Source: Carya illinoinensis (Eukaryota > Streptophyta > Magnoliopsida > Fagales > Juglandaceae). From it: a stretch of 64,000 bases of DNA. The stretch is taken from the NCBI RefSeq assembly GCF_018687715.1, contig NC_056756.1, forward strand, positions 35,552,480-35,616,479, written 5' to 3'. A program made the position numbers and the translations under genes. The notes beneath the pieces were generated by a model that worked only from the letters and a program-made list of their open reading frames with translations, ran no database searches and had not been told where the DNA came from. This document shows, one piece after another, positions 1 through 9,893 of the stretch. Each line of letters opens with the position of its first letter. Positions within the stretch are counted from its first letter, which is position 1.

Positions 1-285
1 AGCGAAGTGTCGAGCGAAGGTCGAGCGCCGAAATCTGCCTGAGTTCGCTCGAGTGCCATGTCGAGCGAGTATCGAGCGGTTGACTCTGCCTGAGTTCGCT
101 CGAGATCAGTGTCGAGCGAGGGTCGAGCGACACACTCTGCCTGGGTTCGCTCGAGCTCAGTGTCGAGCGAGGGTCGAGTGGTTGAATCTGTCTGAGTTCG
201 CTCGAGCCGTATGTCGAGTGATGGTCGAGCGGTTGAATCTGCCAGAGTTCACTCGAGCACTCTGTCGAGCGAGGGTCGAGCGAAG
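1..285 (-). repeat. 51-bp tandem repeats in U3 of the Sirevirus LTR
   Basis: There are about five units of 51 bp, each opening with CTCGAG and containing TGTCGAGCGAGGGTCGAGCG and a CTGCCTGAGTTCG end. Because 51 is 17 codons, the array has a long open frame on the plus strand that mimics a 17-residue protein repeat; I treat that as an accident. In element orientation the array lies upstream of the LTR TATA box, where enhancer repeats usually sit. Confidence 0.85.
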
Positions 286-414
286 TCGCTTCTTTTGACC
301 AATAATGAGCACACTTCAAGCCCACTTCAAGCCTTCCGCAACAACACTTGTTACAATACTATTTTACACAGGTTTTCACAAGAATATGCCAACACGCTCA
401 TTTTTCCCTCAACA
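1..414 (-). repeat. 3' LTR of the Sirevirus, inner part only
   Basis: This stretch matches 9650-10024 closely, including the end CTCAACA. It is the U3-side end of the 3' LTR and directly abuts a polypurine tract at 415-428. Compared with the other LTR it keeps two short segments in the tandem-repeat block that the right copy lacks (about 29 and 12 bp), so the LTRs have diverged by slippage as well as by point changes. Confidence 0.9.
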
Positions 415-428
415 ATCTCCCCCTTTGG
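415..428 (-). other. Polypurine tract (plus-strand primer) of the Sirevirus
   Basis: Read on the minus strand this is CCAAAGGGGGAGAT, directly followed by the 3' LTR start TGTTGAG. Position and composition are those of a polypurine tract. Confidence 0.88.
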
Positions 429-713
429 CATTTCTGTGACAAAACCTCTAACCTATACATATGACCTAATCCTAGCACACCCAATTAGATCCATATTCTT
501 GAACATGTTGAAAAATTTCTGCACACGCTTAGCAAACGGTTAAACATACCCATTCACATATGCACAAAAACGTATTTGCAATTCTCAAATCATACTTCTC
601 AAATCAAATCATAATTAGAAAAGAAATACTTCATTAAGCAACAAATAAGGAGTTCAAGAAACATTTGTCAGACAATCAGCAGCTAACAAGAAAATGTGTT
701 AGTACAAGTAACA

Positions 714-789
714 CTCCCCCTAAGTTAATACTGTACTACTCCCCCTCAACAATATCTCCCCCTCAACAATCAATCTCCCCCTTTTTGTC
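714..789 (-). repeat. Extra polypurine tracts (multi-PPT block)
   Basis: Four more GGGGGAG motifs occur on the minus strand, at about 773-786, 752-763, 737-746 and 714-722. Two are followed by ATTGTTGAG-like sequence that mimics the true PPT/LTR junction. Multiple PPTs are a reported feature of Sireviruses. The block starts immediately after the env-like ORF stop. Confidence 0.75.
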
Positions 790-806
790 ACAAGAGGCCA
801 AGGGTC

Positions 807-1769
807 TCAATCATCACCATCGGCATCCTCATCATCCTCATTGAGCTGCCTCTCGATGTCATTGAAGCGTTGAGTCACAAGTTGTTGCAGGTTATCAACT
901 TTCACCTCAAGGCTGTCGAACTGGGCGTCAAGGCGAGCTAGATACTCAAGTACCTGCTGAAGACTGGGCTCCGACGAACCAGGGGCTGAGGAAGATGGCT
1001 GAGAGCTGGATGGGGCTGAGGTAGACGGCTGATAACTAGATGGTCGAGAGCTCGAAGGCTGAGAGGAGGGAGCGGGAGGGTGCTCAACACGGATAGGCTG
1101 TGGAGTTGTGTGAGCACGACTCAGCTGGACTGTCCTACGACCGATAGGAGCCTTAAGTGCAATTCTAGGCTCTTGAGGATGGAAAGCAACAGATTGGGAG
1201 AGAGCTAGTCCGGTGATTAAACACGGTAAGGGCAAACCAGTCCGTGTTTTGGAGGACCGATATGCCTCAACAATAACCCGACACAAAAGACTTCCTAGAT
1301 CAATGGAGACACCATTGATCAAGGCATACTAAAGACGGGCACGGTCAAGACCCACATCACTATTATGACCAGTAGGATCTAAGTTCGTAAGAACAATCCT
1401 ACTAAGAATGAGGTGATCGGGGGTAAAACGAGTAGTTGAAATAGGGGTTGTCCCTTCCCAACTCCTAGGTCGACCACAAAGAGAAGTAGCAATGACTTGT
1501 GGACTTGGAGGAGATGTCCGTGAGTAGGGAAACTCAGGATAGGACATACGAGGGGCATTTAGCAGAGTCGCTATCATGCCCGGAGTTACTCGAAAAACAA
1601 CGTTCCTGAGACTGACTTCAAACGAGTCGTCAACAGACACGTCATGAATATTGGAGTAAAACTCCCTAACCAACTCCACATAAGGAGTGGGATGACCAGT
1701 GGTCAATGCCTGCCACCGACAAGACTCAAAAATACGGGGAATTATAGTCTCGGTAAGCTCACCTAATGT

Positions 1770-1803
<34 letters not shown>

Positions 1804-1942
1804 CACCTAATGTCACTTCACTCTCGACTATGGGAGTACGATGCGAGAAGTTCTGAGAGTATAACTCTTGGGCTCGGGCACTATGGAATTGGGCTTGAGC
1901 GGGTGCAGGGGGGTTTTGGCGTGGACGAACATGTCGAGACAT
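807..1942 (-). pseudogene. Sirevirus env-like ORF (plant transposon-associated domain plus coiled coil), broken
   Basis: The frame starts at the ATG at 1942, nine bases after a good splice acceptor, and ends in an acidic tail at 807. The N-terminal half (TETIIPRIFESCRW, then LVREFYSNIHD and NVVFRVTPGMIATLL) resembles a domain often labelled 'putative plant transposon protein'. The middle is rich in Ser, Pro and Gln. The C-terminus has hydrophobic heptads (LDAQFDSLEVKVDNLQQL), probably a coiled coil. I see no clear signal peptide or transmembrane helix, so 'env-like' refers to position, not proven function. There are two lesions: a 44-bp poly(A)/target-duplication insertion at 1771-1814 shifts the frame, and a TAG lies at 1329-1331. 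Without them the protein would be roughly 360 residues. Function in Sireviruses is unsettled. Confidence 0.7.
1757..1815 (+). mobile_element. Poly(A)-only retroposon insertion with target-site duplication
   Basis: A run of 30 A (1771-1800) is flanked by two copies of GCTCACCTAATGTC (1757-1770 and 1801-1814). Adjacent A residues allow the repeat to be read as up to 17 bp. A variable-length duplication of 14-17 bp around poly(A) is what LINE-driven target-primed reverse transcription leaves. Here nothing but the tail was inserted. It interrupts the env-like ORF. Confidence 0.75.
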
Positions 1943-1950
1943 GGTTTCAG

Positions 1951-2686
1951 CTGTAGACAGAGTCAACGACGTTAGACAAAGCTAAGGCAATGCAAAGATG
2001 TGATGAATGCATGCATGCTGACACAACAATGCCAACCAACAATGTAGGACTTGGTGCATGCCCGATGTCACTCTTCATTTTTCAAAACAATAATACATGC
2101 CAACCATTTGTAAGCCAATTCATGTGCATGACTCATGTGCATGACACATATGCAATGACAACCCACATGTAAGCCAATGCCAACCCATGTGCATGACTCT
2201 TATGCAATGACAATGCCAAGCCATTTACAAGCCAATTCCAACCCAATGGCAAGCGAAAGCCAAACCTCATGCATGACCCATGTGCAAACCAATGCCAATT
2301 CTAAACCAAAACACCTTCAAAACATAATGCAATCCTAGTTAAACGATGTCTCAAACCTAGGATAGACATGAAATAGGTATGGGAATAATGCTATGCCAAT
2401 GCATGACGAAAAAGAGAAAACACAATTCATTTAGGCATTTTATCAAACACTTGGAGTGCATCCAAGTGTGAAACTCGGGCATAAGCCCTTGGAATTTCCA
2501 AAAACTGCCTAAATACACTCAATCCCAACAATGGCTACACAAAAGCATCAATAAACCAAAAGAAACGGAACAATTTCAACAAAAAAACTTTCAAAAACCC
2601 CAATCCGAACACCATTTTCAAACTACACGGAAATACCCAAAATAAAATCACCAAAACATGAAAATACACAAGAGAAAGGGATTTAC
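1951..2686 (-). other. Putative 5' UTR intron of the env-like gene
   Basis: On the minus strand a donor CCAAG/GTAAAT (exon end 2687) and an acceptor CTGTCTACAG/CTG (exon start 1950) bracket 736 bp of AT-rich sequence. The downstream exon begins nine bases before the ATG at 1942. The region has many ATG and CATG-rich direct repeats and no long frame. Splicing here is inferred only from the site sequences. Confidence 0.5.
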
Positions 2687-2795
2687 CTTGGTTTGGAGAT
2701 GATTTCGGAAGGAAAGAACTCGATTAAACGAGGAAATTTGAGAAAAGAAGGAGGAAAATTGCACGGAGGGGAGAAAACGCACGAAACAGAGCAGT

Positions 2796-2925
2796 CTGCT
2801 CGAGCGGCTCGAGCGGCGCTCGAGTTTTATAACAGTCGTTCGCTCGAGCGAACTTAAAACCCTCGAGCGGCTGTTGAGCGGTTTTCGCTCGAGCGAGGTC
2901 GAGCGAGGGTCGAGCGAGACCTCCA
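2796..2925 (-). promoter_or_regulatory. Putative internal promoter upstream of the env-like ORF
   Basis: Between pol and the env-like ORF, repeated TCGAGCG/CTCGAG motifs like those of the LTR U3 occupy 2796-2925. A TATA-like TATAAAA on the minus strand is at 2825-2831. About 30-140 bases downstream is a pyrimidine-rich leader ending in a splice donor at 2687. The order (repeat block, TATA, leader, intron, ATG) is that of a plant pol II promoter. Confidence 0.5.
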
Positions 2926-3303
2926 GAAAAACACATTTTGCCCAGTTTTGAAGCATACAACACTCACATGACTTGGACAAATACTGGGAATGTCAATTTT
3001 CACACCAAGAGTACATATCAAATGTAGAGAAGCATCATATTCCCATGAAATACGCAGTTTAAAACCAAGTATCACAAGTAATATAGACGTGCGTGTTTAA
3101 AGCGGTCCTTGCTCAATCAAGAAATTTCAACCGTAAGGCGTGAGTGGGGTTGGGCTGAACATGAAACCATAAGTGCTTAGGAAGCTCATTCAAGACACAG
3201 AAAGTCAAACCTAATGCTGCTAGGACCTGAATCTTTCTGTTTAAATACTTGTCTCAGTATGTTCAAGAAAACAGAAAACTTATTCTGTTTTTCACCCTCC
3301 TTC

Positions 3304-3335
<32 letters not shown>

Positions 3336-3780
3336 ATAACTTCACTTTTTCTTTTCTTTTTGAGATACCATATTTTTGCACAAGCGAACCATGATGAGGT
3401 CATCTAGCCCGTGGTCAATTCTGTATGTAGGTAGAGCTTCCTACCACTTTTGATTGCCTCCCCAATAAACTCACAAGTGGTGAAATGTCAATTGACTGAG
3501 TTTGGAGTGAAGTGTGTGCTGCCAGTCACAGATTACACGAGATACTCATGTTCCAAACCTTTGTAAAACATAGATATATGATACAAATCTCAAAAGATAC
3601 ATGCACCAAGATTTTAGAATTAACAACCCCACTATTATATAGCGCAATCATGGAGTGCATGTAGGGGCAGCAATCAAAGACAATAAAACTAAACAGCTAA
3701 CAAATGCAACCCAAACATCAACAACAAAAAAAATGAAAGTGCATGAAAAACATGTAATGCATGTTATGCATGTTTCGGGC
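2926..3780. other. Spacer between pol and the env-like unit; no gene seen
   Basis: AT-rich sequence with a run of about 25 T near 3305-3329. Short open frames on both strands have no recognisable domain. No duplication flanks the T run, so I do not call it an insertion. Confidence 0.6.
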
Positions 3781-6585
3781 TTATGTCAAAGCACAAACCC
3801 CAATAGCCTTTCTAAGAAGTTCAAACCGAAGCTTATCCAAGGGTTTTGTAAAAAGGTCGGCTAGTTGATGTTCGGTGAGAACATACTCAAGGGTCACAAC
3901 CTTCGTTTCCACAAGCTCCCGAATGAGATGGTGCCTAATGTCAATGTGCTTGGTCCTGGAGTGTTGGACAAGATTTTTTGAAATGTTAATAGCACTGGTA
4001 TTGTCACAATAGACGCTCATCACTCCTTGGGCAATGCCATAGTCACATAGCATTTGCTTCATCCACAACAATTGCGTGCAACAACTCCCTGCAGCAATGT
4101 ATTCAGCTTCAGCCGTAGACATGGAAATTGAGTTTTGTTTCTTACTCATCCAGGCTACCAAATTCGTCCCCACATAGAAACACCCACCAGATGTGCTTTT
4201 CCTATCATCTGCATTACCTGCCCAATCAGCATCTGAATAGCCTGCAAGTTCAGTGTTAGAGTCTCTAGAATACCAAATCCCATAGTTAATCGTCTCATTC
4301 ACATAACGAAGTATGCGTTTGATAGCTATTAAATGTGATTCTTTTGGATTGGCTTGAAATCTAGCACACACCCCAACACTAAAGGCAATGTCAGGTCTAC
4401 TTGCAGTGAGATACAGCAAACTCCCAATCATGCTCCTATACAAGGATTGCTCAACATTCTTGCCTGACAGATCAGCGCTTAGCTTAACACTGGTGCTCAT
4501 GGGAGTTCTAGCATGGCTCTTGCCATCTAATCCAAATTTTGTGATAAGATCTTTTGCATATTTGGATTGAGATATGAATAACCCATCATTCAACTGTTTT
4601 ACTTGGAGTCCCAAGAAAAAGGTTAATTCACCTACCATGCTCATCTCAAATTCATTCTTCATCTCATCAGCAAACTCAAGAGCCAGAGTGTCAATGGAAG
4701 ATCCAAAAACAATATCATCCACATAGATTTGAGCAATTGTTATGTCTTCTCCAGCTTTTCTGAAGAATAATGTCCTATCAACACTTTCTCTCAAAAACTT
4801 GTGGTTCTCCAAATAGGAAGTTAGTCTTTCATACCAAGCTCTGGGAGCCTGTTTTAGGCCATAAAGAGCTTTCTTCAGCCTGTAGACATGACTAGGATAT
4901 TTTGGATCCTTGAAACCCTTTGGTTGTTCAACATATACTTCTTCTTGGAGAACTCCATTCAGAAAAGCACTCTTGACGTCCATTTGATAGAGCTTGAAGC
5001 ACATATGACAAGCGATGCTCAACAAAATTCGAATTGACTCAAGTCTGGCAATCGGAGCGAAAGTCTCATCGAAGTCTATACCCTCCATCTGGGCATACCC
5101 TTGAGCAACCAATCTTGCTTTATTTCGCACAATGATTCCATTCTCATCAGACTTGTTCTTGAAAATCCATTTTGTGCCTACCACATTGTGACTTTCTGGT
5201 CTTGGCACCAAATACCACACATCGTTCCTCACAAATTGATTTATTTCATCATGCATAGCATTTAACCAATTCTCGTCACTCAAAGCTTCTTTGACCCTTT
5301 TTGGCTCAATTTGTGAGATGTAACTTGAGTGAGCCAATTGATTTACCACTTTCCTTCTTAGTCTCATCCCTTCATCTATGTTTCCTATAATATTTTCTTG
5401 GGGATGATTCAACTTTACTCTTGAAGAAGGTTCCTTTTGGCTTCTTATCTTTTCATTTGATGCGAACTCCAAGTTTTCCCTTACTGCATCACTATCTTCT
5501 CTTTCAGCTCCACTTGGTAAGTGAGATGGCTCATCTTTATTCAATTTCTCTTCAGGAGCATCATTCACTACCACATTTATGGATTCTATTACAGTTCTGG
5601 TGTGCAGATTGTAGCATCTATACGCACGACTGTTTCTAGAGTATCCAAGAAAAATCCCTTCATCACTTTTGGGGTCAAACTTAGCTAAGTTTTCCCTGTC
5701 TCTCAAAATGTAGCATTGACTTCCAAACACCTTGAAGTACTTCACATTTGGTTTCTTTCCTTTCCACAGTTCATATGGTGTTTTGGAAGTGTTTGGTCTC
5801 GGATAGACTCTATTCACAATATGACATGCCGTGTTCACAGCTTCTCCCCAGAAATGGGTAGGAACATTCTTGCTGTGTATCATGACTCGAGCCATTTCTT
5901 GAATCACCCGGTTCTTTCTTTCAACCACTCCATTTTGCTGTGGAGTGATAGGGGCAGAAAATTCTTGACTGATGCCCTCTTCATCACAGAAACTCTCAAG
6001 ATTTGAATTGTCAAATTCTCTTCTATGATCGCTCCTAATTCTAACTATTACCTTTCCTTGCTCACTTTGAAGCTTCTTGCACAAGATTTTAATCACATTA
6101 GGAGCTTCAGCTTTCTCTCTCAGAAATTCCACCCATGAATATCTGGTGATGTCATCCACCATTACTAGTATGTATCTCTTTCCCCCCAGGCTTTCAGTTT
6201 TAGAGGGTCCCATAAGATCTATGTGCAATAACTCCAAAGGTTGTTCAGTTAGGATAGCCGTAGTTTTCTTGTGAGCTGTTCTGACTTGTTTTCCCAATTG
6301 ACATGACCCACACACAGGAGTCTCCACTTTACCCAGCTCAGGCAATCCTATCACCATATCTTTCTTGGCAATCTTGGACAGATTTTTATGATTCACGTGT
6401 CCAAGTCTTTGGTGCCATAGGTCTGTTGCCTCACTCTTAGCACTGTTGCAACTATGTTGAAAATTAGGAGTGATGCCATAACAATTGTCAGATGTCCTCG
6501 TTCCCTGCATCATGCAGTTTCCATCATTATCTGAAACAATGCATTTTTCTTTTGAAAAACGAACCTCAGCACCATTGTCACACAT
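3781..6585 (-). CDS. Copia Pol: integrase, reverse transcriptase, RNase H
   Basis: An uninterrupted 934-residue frame. The N-terminus is the end of protease, then the pre-integrase zinc region ([21 protein letters not shown]) near residues 57-95. The integrase core has Asp in LLHIDLMGP (about 120), Asp in RSDHRREF (about 185) and Glu in VVERKNR (about 221). The reverse transcriptase runs from RLVAQGYAQ through [11 protein letters not shown] to the catalytic YVDD (about 620). RNase H has SDADWAG (about 786), the STAEAEY region and the C-terminal KHIDIRHH. Gene order integrase before reverse transcriptase fixes it as Copia. The frame continues that of Gag, from which it is separated only by the TAA at 6586-6588. 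In SDHRREF an Arg sits where Gly is usual. The catalytic residues themselves look intact. Confidence 0.93.
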   Translation of the reverse strand: MCDNGAEVRFSKEKCIVSDNDGNCMMQGTRTSDNCYGITPNFQHSCNSAKSEATDLWHQRLGHVNHKNLSKIAKKDMVIGLPELGKVETPVCGSCQLGKQVRTAHKKTTAILTEQPLELLHIDLMGPSKTESLGGKRYILVMVDDITRYSWVEFLREKAEAPNVIKILCKKLQSEQGKVIVRIRSDHRREFDNSNLESFCDEEGISQEFSAPITPQQNGVVERKNRVIQEMARVMIHSKNVPTHFWGEAVNTACHIVNRVYPRPNTSKTPYELWKGKKPNVKYFKVFGSQCYILRDRENLAKFDPKSDEGIFLGYSRNSRAYRCYNLHTRTVIESINVVVNDAPEEKLNKDEPSHLPSGAEREDSDAVRENLEFASNEKIRSQKEPSSRVKLNHPQENIIGNIDEGMRLRRKVVNQLAHSSYISQIEPKRVKEALSDENWLNAMHDEINQFVRNDVWYLVPRPESHNVVGTKWIFKNKSDENGIIVRNKARLVAQGYAQMEGIDFDETFAPIARLESIRILLSIACHMCFKLYQMDVKSAFLNGVLQEEVYVEQPKGFKDPKYPSHVYRLKKALYGLKQAPRAWYERLTSYLENHKFLRESVDRTLFFRKAGEDITIAQIYVDDIVFGSSIDTLALEFADEMKNEFEMSMVGELTFFLGLQVKQLNDGLFISQSKYAKDLITKFGLDGKSHARTPMSTSVKLSADLSGKNVEQSLYRSMIGSLLYLTASRPDIAFSVGVCARFQANPKESHLIAIKRILRYVNETINYGIWYSRDSNTELAGYSDADWAGNADDRKSTSGGCFYVGTNLVAWMSKKQNSISMSTAEAEYIAAGSCCTQLLWMKQMLCDYGIAQGVMSVYCDNTSAINISKNLVQHSRTKHIDIRHHLIRELVETKVVTLEYVLTEHQLADLFTKPLDKLRFELLRKAIGVCALT

Positions 6586-8913
6586 TTAACTTATACTGAG
6601 AAGATTTGCTTTTAATCCATCAACAAACAGTACTTCCCTCAAGACGGGTAGTCCAGGTATATCAATTTCACATTTTCCAACTATATCAGCTTTTCCACCA
6701 TCTCCAAAAGTTACTGTTCCACACTTGTATTCCTCAACAGTTTTAAACAAACTCCTATCACCTGACATGTGACGTGAGCATCCACTATCAAGGTACCACA
6801 CATATGTGTCTCTAGTCTTTAGAGCAATGTGTGCCACATGACATGTGTTTCTTTCTCCAGTTCTGACCCACATCTTTCTAACTTTTGGAGAGCCACCCTT
6901 TTTGGTAGTTGACAGTTGGTCTAACTTGACATTCAGCATCTCATTTTGCCTAGTTAAGGCCATCACTTGACTCCAAAGATTCAGATGCCCTCTTCTTGGT
7001 TGTCTATCTCCATTTTTCATGTGATTCTTCCTAAGCTCATAGCAATTTGGTCGGATGTGGCCAGCCCTACCACAATTATGACACACACAGTTTTCTTTGC
7101 TATCTCTTTGTCTCCTGAATGAAGAGGTATACTTAGGAGCAGTTATGAGACGTTTACCCATGTTTGGAGGGTGCACACTTTTGCTTTGAGAAGGTGTATG
7201 TTCATACGTGATGTATCTTTTCAGCTTAAAACACTCTGTTACAACATGACCTGTTTTACCACAGTGGTGACAAATAGGTCTTGCATTTCTAGTTCTTGGT
7301 TTCACACGAGACAGAACACCCATTTGGACATGAGATTTGCCCTTGTCAGATGGGTTAGTCTTTCCATTGACAGCTGATTCACGAACAAACACAGTCTTTT
7401 TCTCATTTTTGTGGGAGACCTTTGAGGTGGTTGCAGTCTCAGATTTTACTGCACCATATCCCAGACCACTCTTGTCACTATGGGGCTTTCCAAAGCTTAG
7501 AATTTCATCCAACTTTTGTTTCCCGCTGGAGAAGGATTTCAGCTTTTCCTTCAACAAGCTTATTTCACTTTCACGAGCTTTTAACTCATCTTCCAAGCAA
7601 ACCTTCTTCATTTTAAAGTGATCAGCTAGAACAATGGCATCAGTTAATTTGCCTTCAAGCTCTTCATTTTCTCTTTTAATGAAGTCTATCTCTTCAATGT
7701 GCACTTTGTTGAGTTTCCTCAATTTAACACATTCCTTGTATAACTTCTCATAAACTTTTTGCAGCTCATCTTCATATTCAGATTCATTTCCAGTCTTGCT
7801 CTCATCATCCGACACATTTTCACTGTGTTGACTTTTGCTATCTACCGAGACAGTGAATGCCATGTAATTCAGATTTCTTTTTGGGGAAGAGTTCCCTGAT
7901 GAATCACTTGACTCCGATTCACTCTCACTTAGGGATGCAATTTTTGCTCTTTCTTTTGCCTTTTTGTAGTTTGGACATTCCAGGCGAATGTGTCCAAAAC
8001 CACGGCATTCATGACACTGCACACTTGACTGACCCTTGTCTCTATTTGTTCTAGTGTGCTTTTCAAAGTTTCTATCCTTGTTCCCTGAACTTGAGCCTCT
8101 GTTGTATCTTTCAAACTTTTTCTTCTCTAGGCTCTGATTCTTTTTATTTCTAGCCACAAACATTTTCCTGAATTTCTTAGCATAGAATGCTATTTCTTTG
8201 TCACTCATAGCCAAATCATTGAATGACTCATCTGACTCCTCTCTAACAGTATAGAGGGCTATGGACTTGTGCTTTCTGTCCATTGGAAGAGTATGTTCAT
8301 ATGTTTGGAGGGAGCCCACCAATTCTTCAGTTCTCATAGTATCCACATCTTTGCTTTCCTCAATAGCCGTAACCTTAGGACGAAATCTCTTAGGAAGAGA
8401 TCTGAGAACTTTTCTCACAACTCTATTCTCAGGAATTCTGTCCCCTAGATTAAAGCGAGAGTTGACGATATCATTTAGTTTTGCATAGAAAGCATCAAAT
8501 GTCTCATCATCCTTCATTCTCAACTCCTCAAAACTGGTAGTCAGCATTTGAAGTTTAGAATTCTTTACAGCCTTGGTACCTTCATGGGTAACCTCAAGAA
8601 TGTCCCATGCCTCTTTGCAATTTTCACACATGGAGATTCTCTTGAACTCCTCCTGGGACACGGCCATGAACATTGCATTCAAGCCTTTGCTATTCCAACT
8701 ACACTCATTGACTTCATCCCTAGAGTAATTTTCCACACTCTTGGGGGTTTGGACTCCTTCAATGACTACAACCGGTTCTTTCCATCCATTTGTTATGGAA
8801 GCCCACACTTGTTCATCCACAGACTTAAGGAAAGCTCTCATTCGAACTTTCCAATACGCATAGTTGCTTCCATCAAAAAATGGTGGAGATGTGAGTGATT
8901 GAGACCTATCCAT
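6586..8913 (-). CDS. Copia Gag with three zinc knuckles, and start of protease; ends at premature TAA
   Basis: A 775-residue frame starting at the ATG at 8913, about 57 bases after the primer binding site. The first 200 residues are the Copia Gag domain (PPFFDGSNYAYWKVRM at the start). A CCHC knuckle (CHECRGFGHIRLEC) is near residue 300. A long coiled coil (about 385-470) follows, then two more CCHC knuckles (CHHCGKTGHVVTEC near 546, CHNCGRAGHIRPNC near 608). Protease begins near 700 with the active site YLDSGCSRHMSG. The TAA at 6586-6588 falls after LKANLLSIS, where related elements read on through the protease/integrase region, so I regard it as a nonsense mutation rather than a Gag terminator. 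Production of Pol would need readthrough. Confidence 0.88.
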   Translation of the reverse strand: MDRSQSLTSPPFFDGSNYAYWKVRMRAFLKSVDEQVWASITNGWKEPVVVIEGVQTPKSVENYSRDEVNECSWNSKGLNAMFMAVSQEEFKRISMCENCKEAWDILEVTHEGTKAVKNSKLQMLTTSFEELRMKDDETFDAFYAKLNDIVNSRFNLGDRIPENRVVRKVLRSLPKRFRPKVTAIEESKDVDTMRTEELVGSLQTYEHTLPMDRKHKSIALYTVREESDESFNDLAMSDKEIAFYAKKFRKMFVARNKKNQSLEKKKFERYNRGSSSGNKDRNFEKHTRTNRDKGQSSVQCHECRGFGHIRLECPNYKKAKERAKIASLSESESESSDSSGNSSPKRNLNYMAFTVSVDSKSQHSENVSDDESKTGNESEYEDELQKVYEKLYKECVKLRKLNKVHIEEIDFIKRENEELEGKLTDAIVLADHFKMKKVCLEDELKARESEISLLKEKLKSFSSGKQKLDEILSFGKPHSDKSGLGYGAVKSETATTSKVSHKNEKKTVFVRESAVNGKTNPSDKGKSHVQMGVLSRVKPRTRNARPICHHCGKTGHVVTECFKLKRYITYEHTPSQSKSVHPPNMGKRLITAPKYTSSFRRQRDSKENCVCHNCGRAGHIRPNCYELRKNHMKNGDRQPRRGHLNLWSQVMALTRQNEMLNVKLDQLSTTKKGGSPKVRKMWVRTGERNTCHVAHIALKTRDTYVWYLDSGCSRHMSGDRSLFKTVEEYKCGTVTFGDGGKADIVGKCEIDIPGLPVLREVLFVDGLKANLLSIS

Positions 8914-8969
8914 TTAAACCACTACAGCAAGATCACACTCAGGAACTAAATCCTAGCAGAGTGAACCCT

Positions 8970-8980
8970 CTCTGATACCA
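8970..8980 (-). other. Primer binding site (initiator tRNA-Met type) of the Sirevirus
   Basis: On the minus strand TGGTATCAGAG follows the 5' LTR after a two-base spacer. This is the usual complement to the initiator methionine tRNA 3' end in plant Copia elements. Confidence 0.9.
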
Positions 8981-9010
8981 ATTGAAAAATCAGTGGTTCT
9001 ACACAACACT

Positions 9011-9037
9011 ACACCTAGAGGGGGGGTGAATAGGTGT
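9011..9037. repeat. Sirevirus LTR palindrome
   Basis: ACACCTA (9011-9017) and TAGGTGT (9031-9037) are perfect inverted arms around a G-rich core. I recognise this as a motif conserved near the end of Sirevirus LTRs in many plants. Confidence 0.7.
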
Positions 9038-9581
9038 AATCTAATTTTTATGGCCTTTTGAAAATTAATCAAACAAGCAGTTAATAAATAAATCAAATAA
9101 CACAAATAATCAACACATGATTTTGTTCACGGAGTGAAAACTCATTTTAAGAACATCTTCAAAATCTAAAACCACTCCGGGTGTAAGACACCACCTCAAA
9201 TCCACTATAGAAACTTTAGTTTGTTACAACCAATTTAGAGACACTCACAAAACCTTTGTAGTAGCTAAACTTGGCTTGCAACACCACGAGTGACCCACTC
9301 GATCTCTACATGCATGTAGTGTCGGAACTCCAACCTTCCTATAGCTTCCCACGAGAACCTCTCGATCTCTGCATCAACGGCAGCTCCGGACTCTTCCGGC
9401 CAACAAGAATGTCCACTTCAATGAACTCAAGTAAGAGTTGATTTTGTGTATGTTGTGGTGGAGACGTGTTTATCCAAGAGAGGATCAATCAAATGGGGAA
9501 GAGGTTGCTCTAAGAAGTTCTTGGAGGCCCTTAGGGTTTTTGCTCTGATTCTCCACACCTAGAACATAAGCTAACATGTTC

Positions 9582-9589
9582 TATTTATA
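9582..9589 (-). promoter_or_regulatory. TATA box of the Sirevirus LTR
   Basis: The minus strand reads TATAAATA within CTATAAATAG. It lies about 60 bp downstream, in element orientation, of the 51-bp repeat array, as expected for a U3 promoter. Confidence 0.65.
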
Positions 9590-9647
9590 GTTCCCATCAA
9601 ATGAGGCGTTCAAAACCCTACATTGTAAGTGATCTAGAACATTGGCT

Positions 9648-9893
9648 CGAGCGAAGTGTCGAGCGAAGGTCGAGCGCCATGTCGAGCTAGTATCGAGCGG
9701 TTGACTCTGCCTGAGTTCGCTCGAGCTCAGTGTAGAGCGAGGGTCGAGCGACACACTCTGCCTGGGTTCGCTCGAGCTCAGTGTCGAGCGAGGGTCGAGC
9801 GGTTGAATCTGTCTGAGTTCGCTCGAGCCGTATGTCGAGCGGTTGAATCTGCCAGAGTTCACTCGAGCGCTCTGTCGAGCGAGGGTCGAGCGA
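9648..9893 (-). repeat. 51-bp tandem repeats, 5' LTR copy
   Basis: Same array as at 1-285 but with two internal deletions (about 29 bp near 9676 and about 12 bp near 9836). Confidence 0.85.

Noticed and set aside
53..298. Open frame encoding a 17-residue Cys/Arg repeat
   Set aside because: It is the translation of the 51-bp U3 repeat; any frame stays open because 51 is a multiple of three, and the other LTR has indels that break it.
3300..3332. Poly(T) run as a further tail-only retroposon
   Set aside because: No duplicated flanks on either side, unlike the 1771-1800 case.
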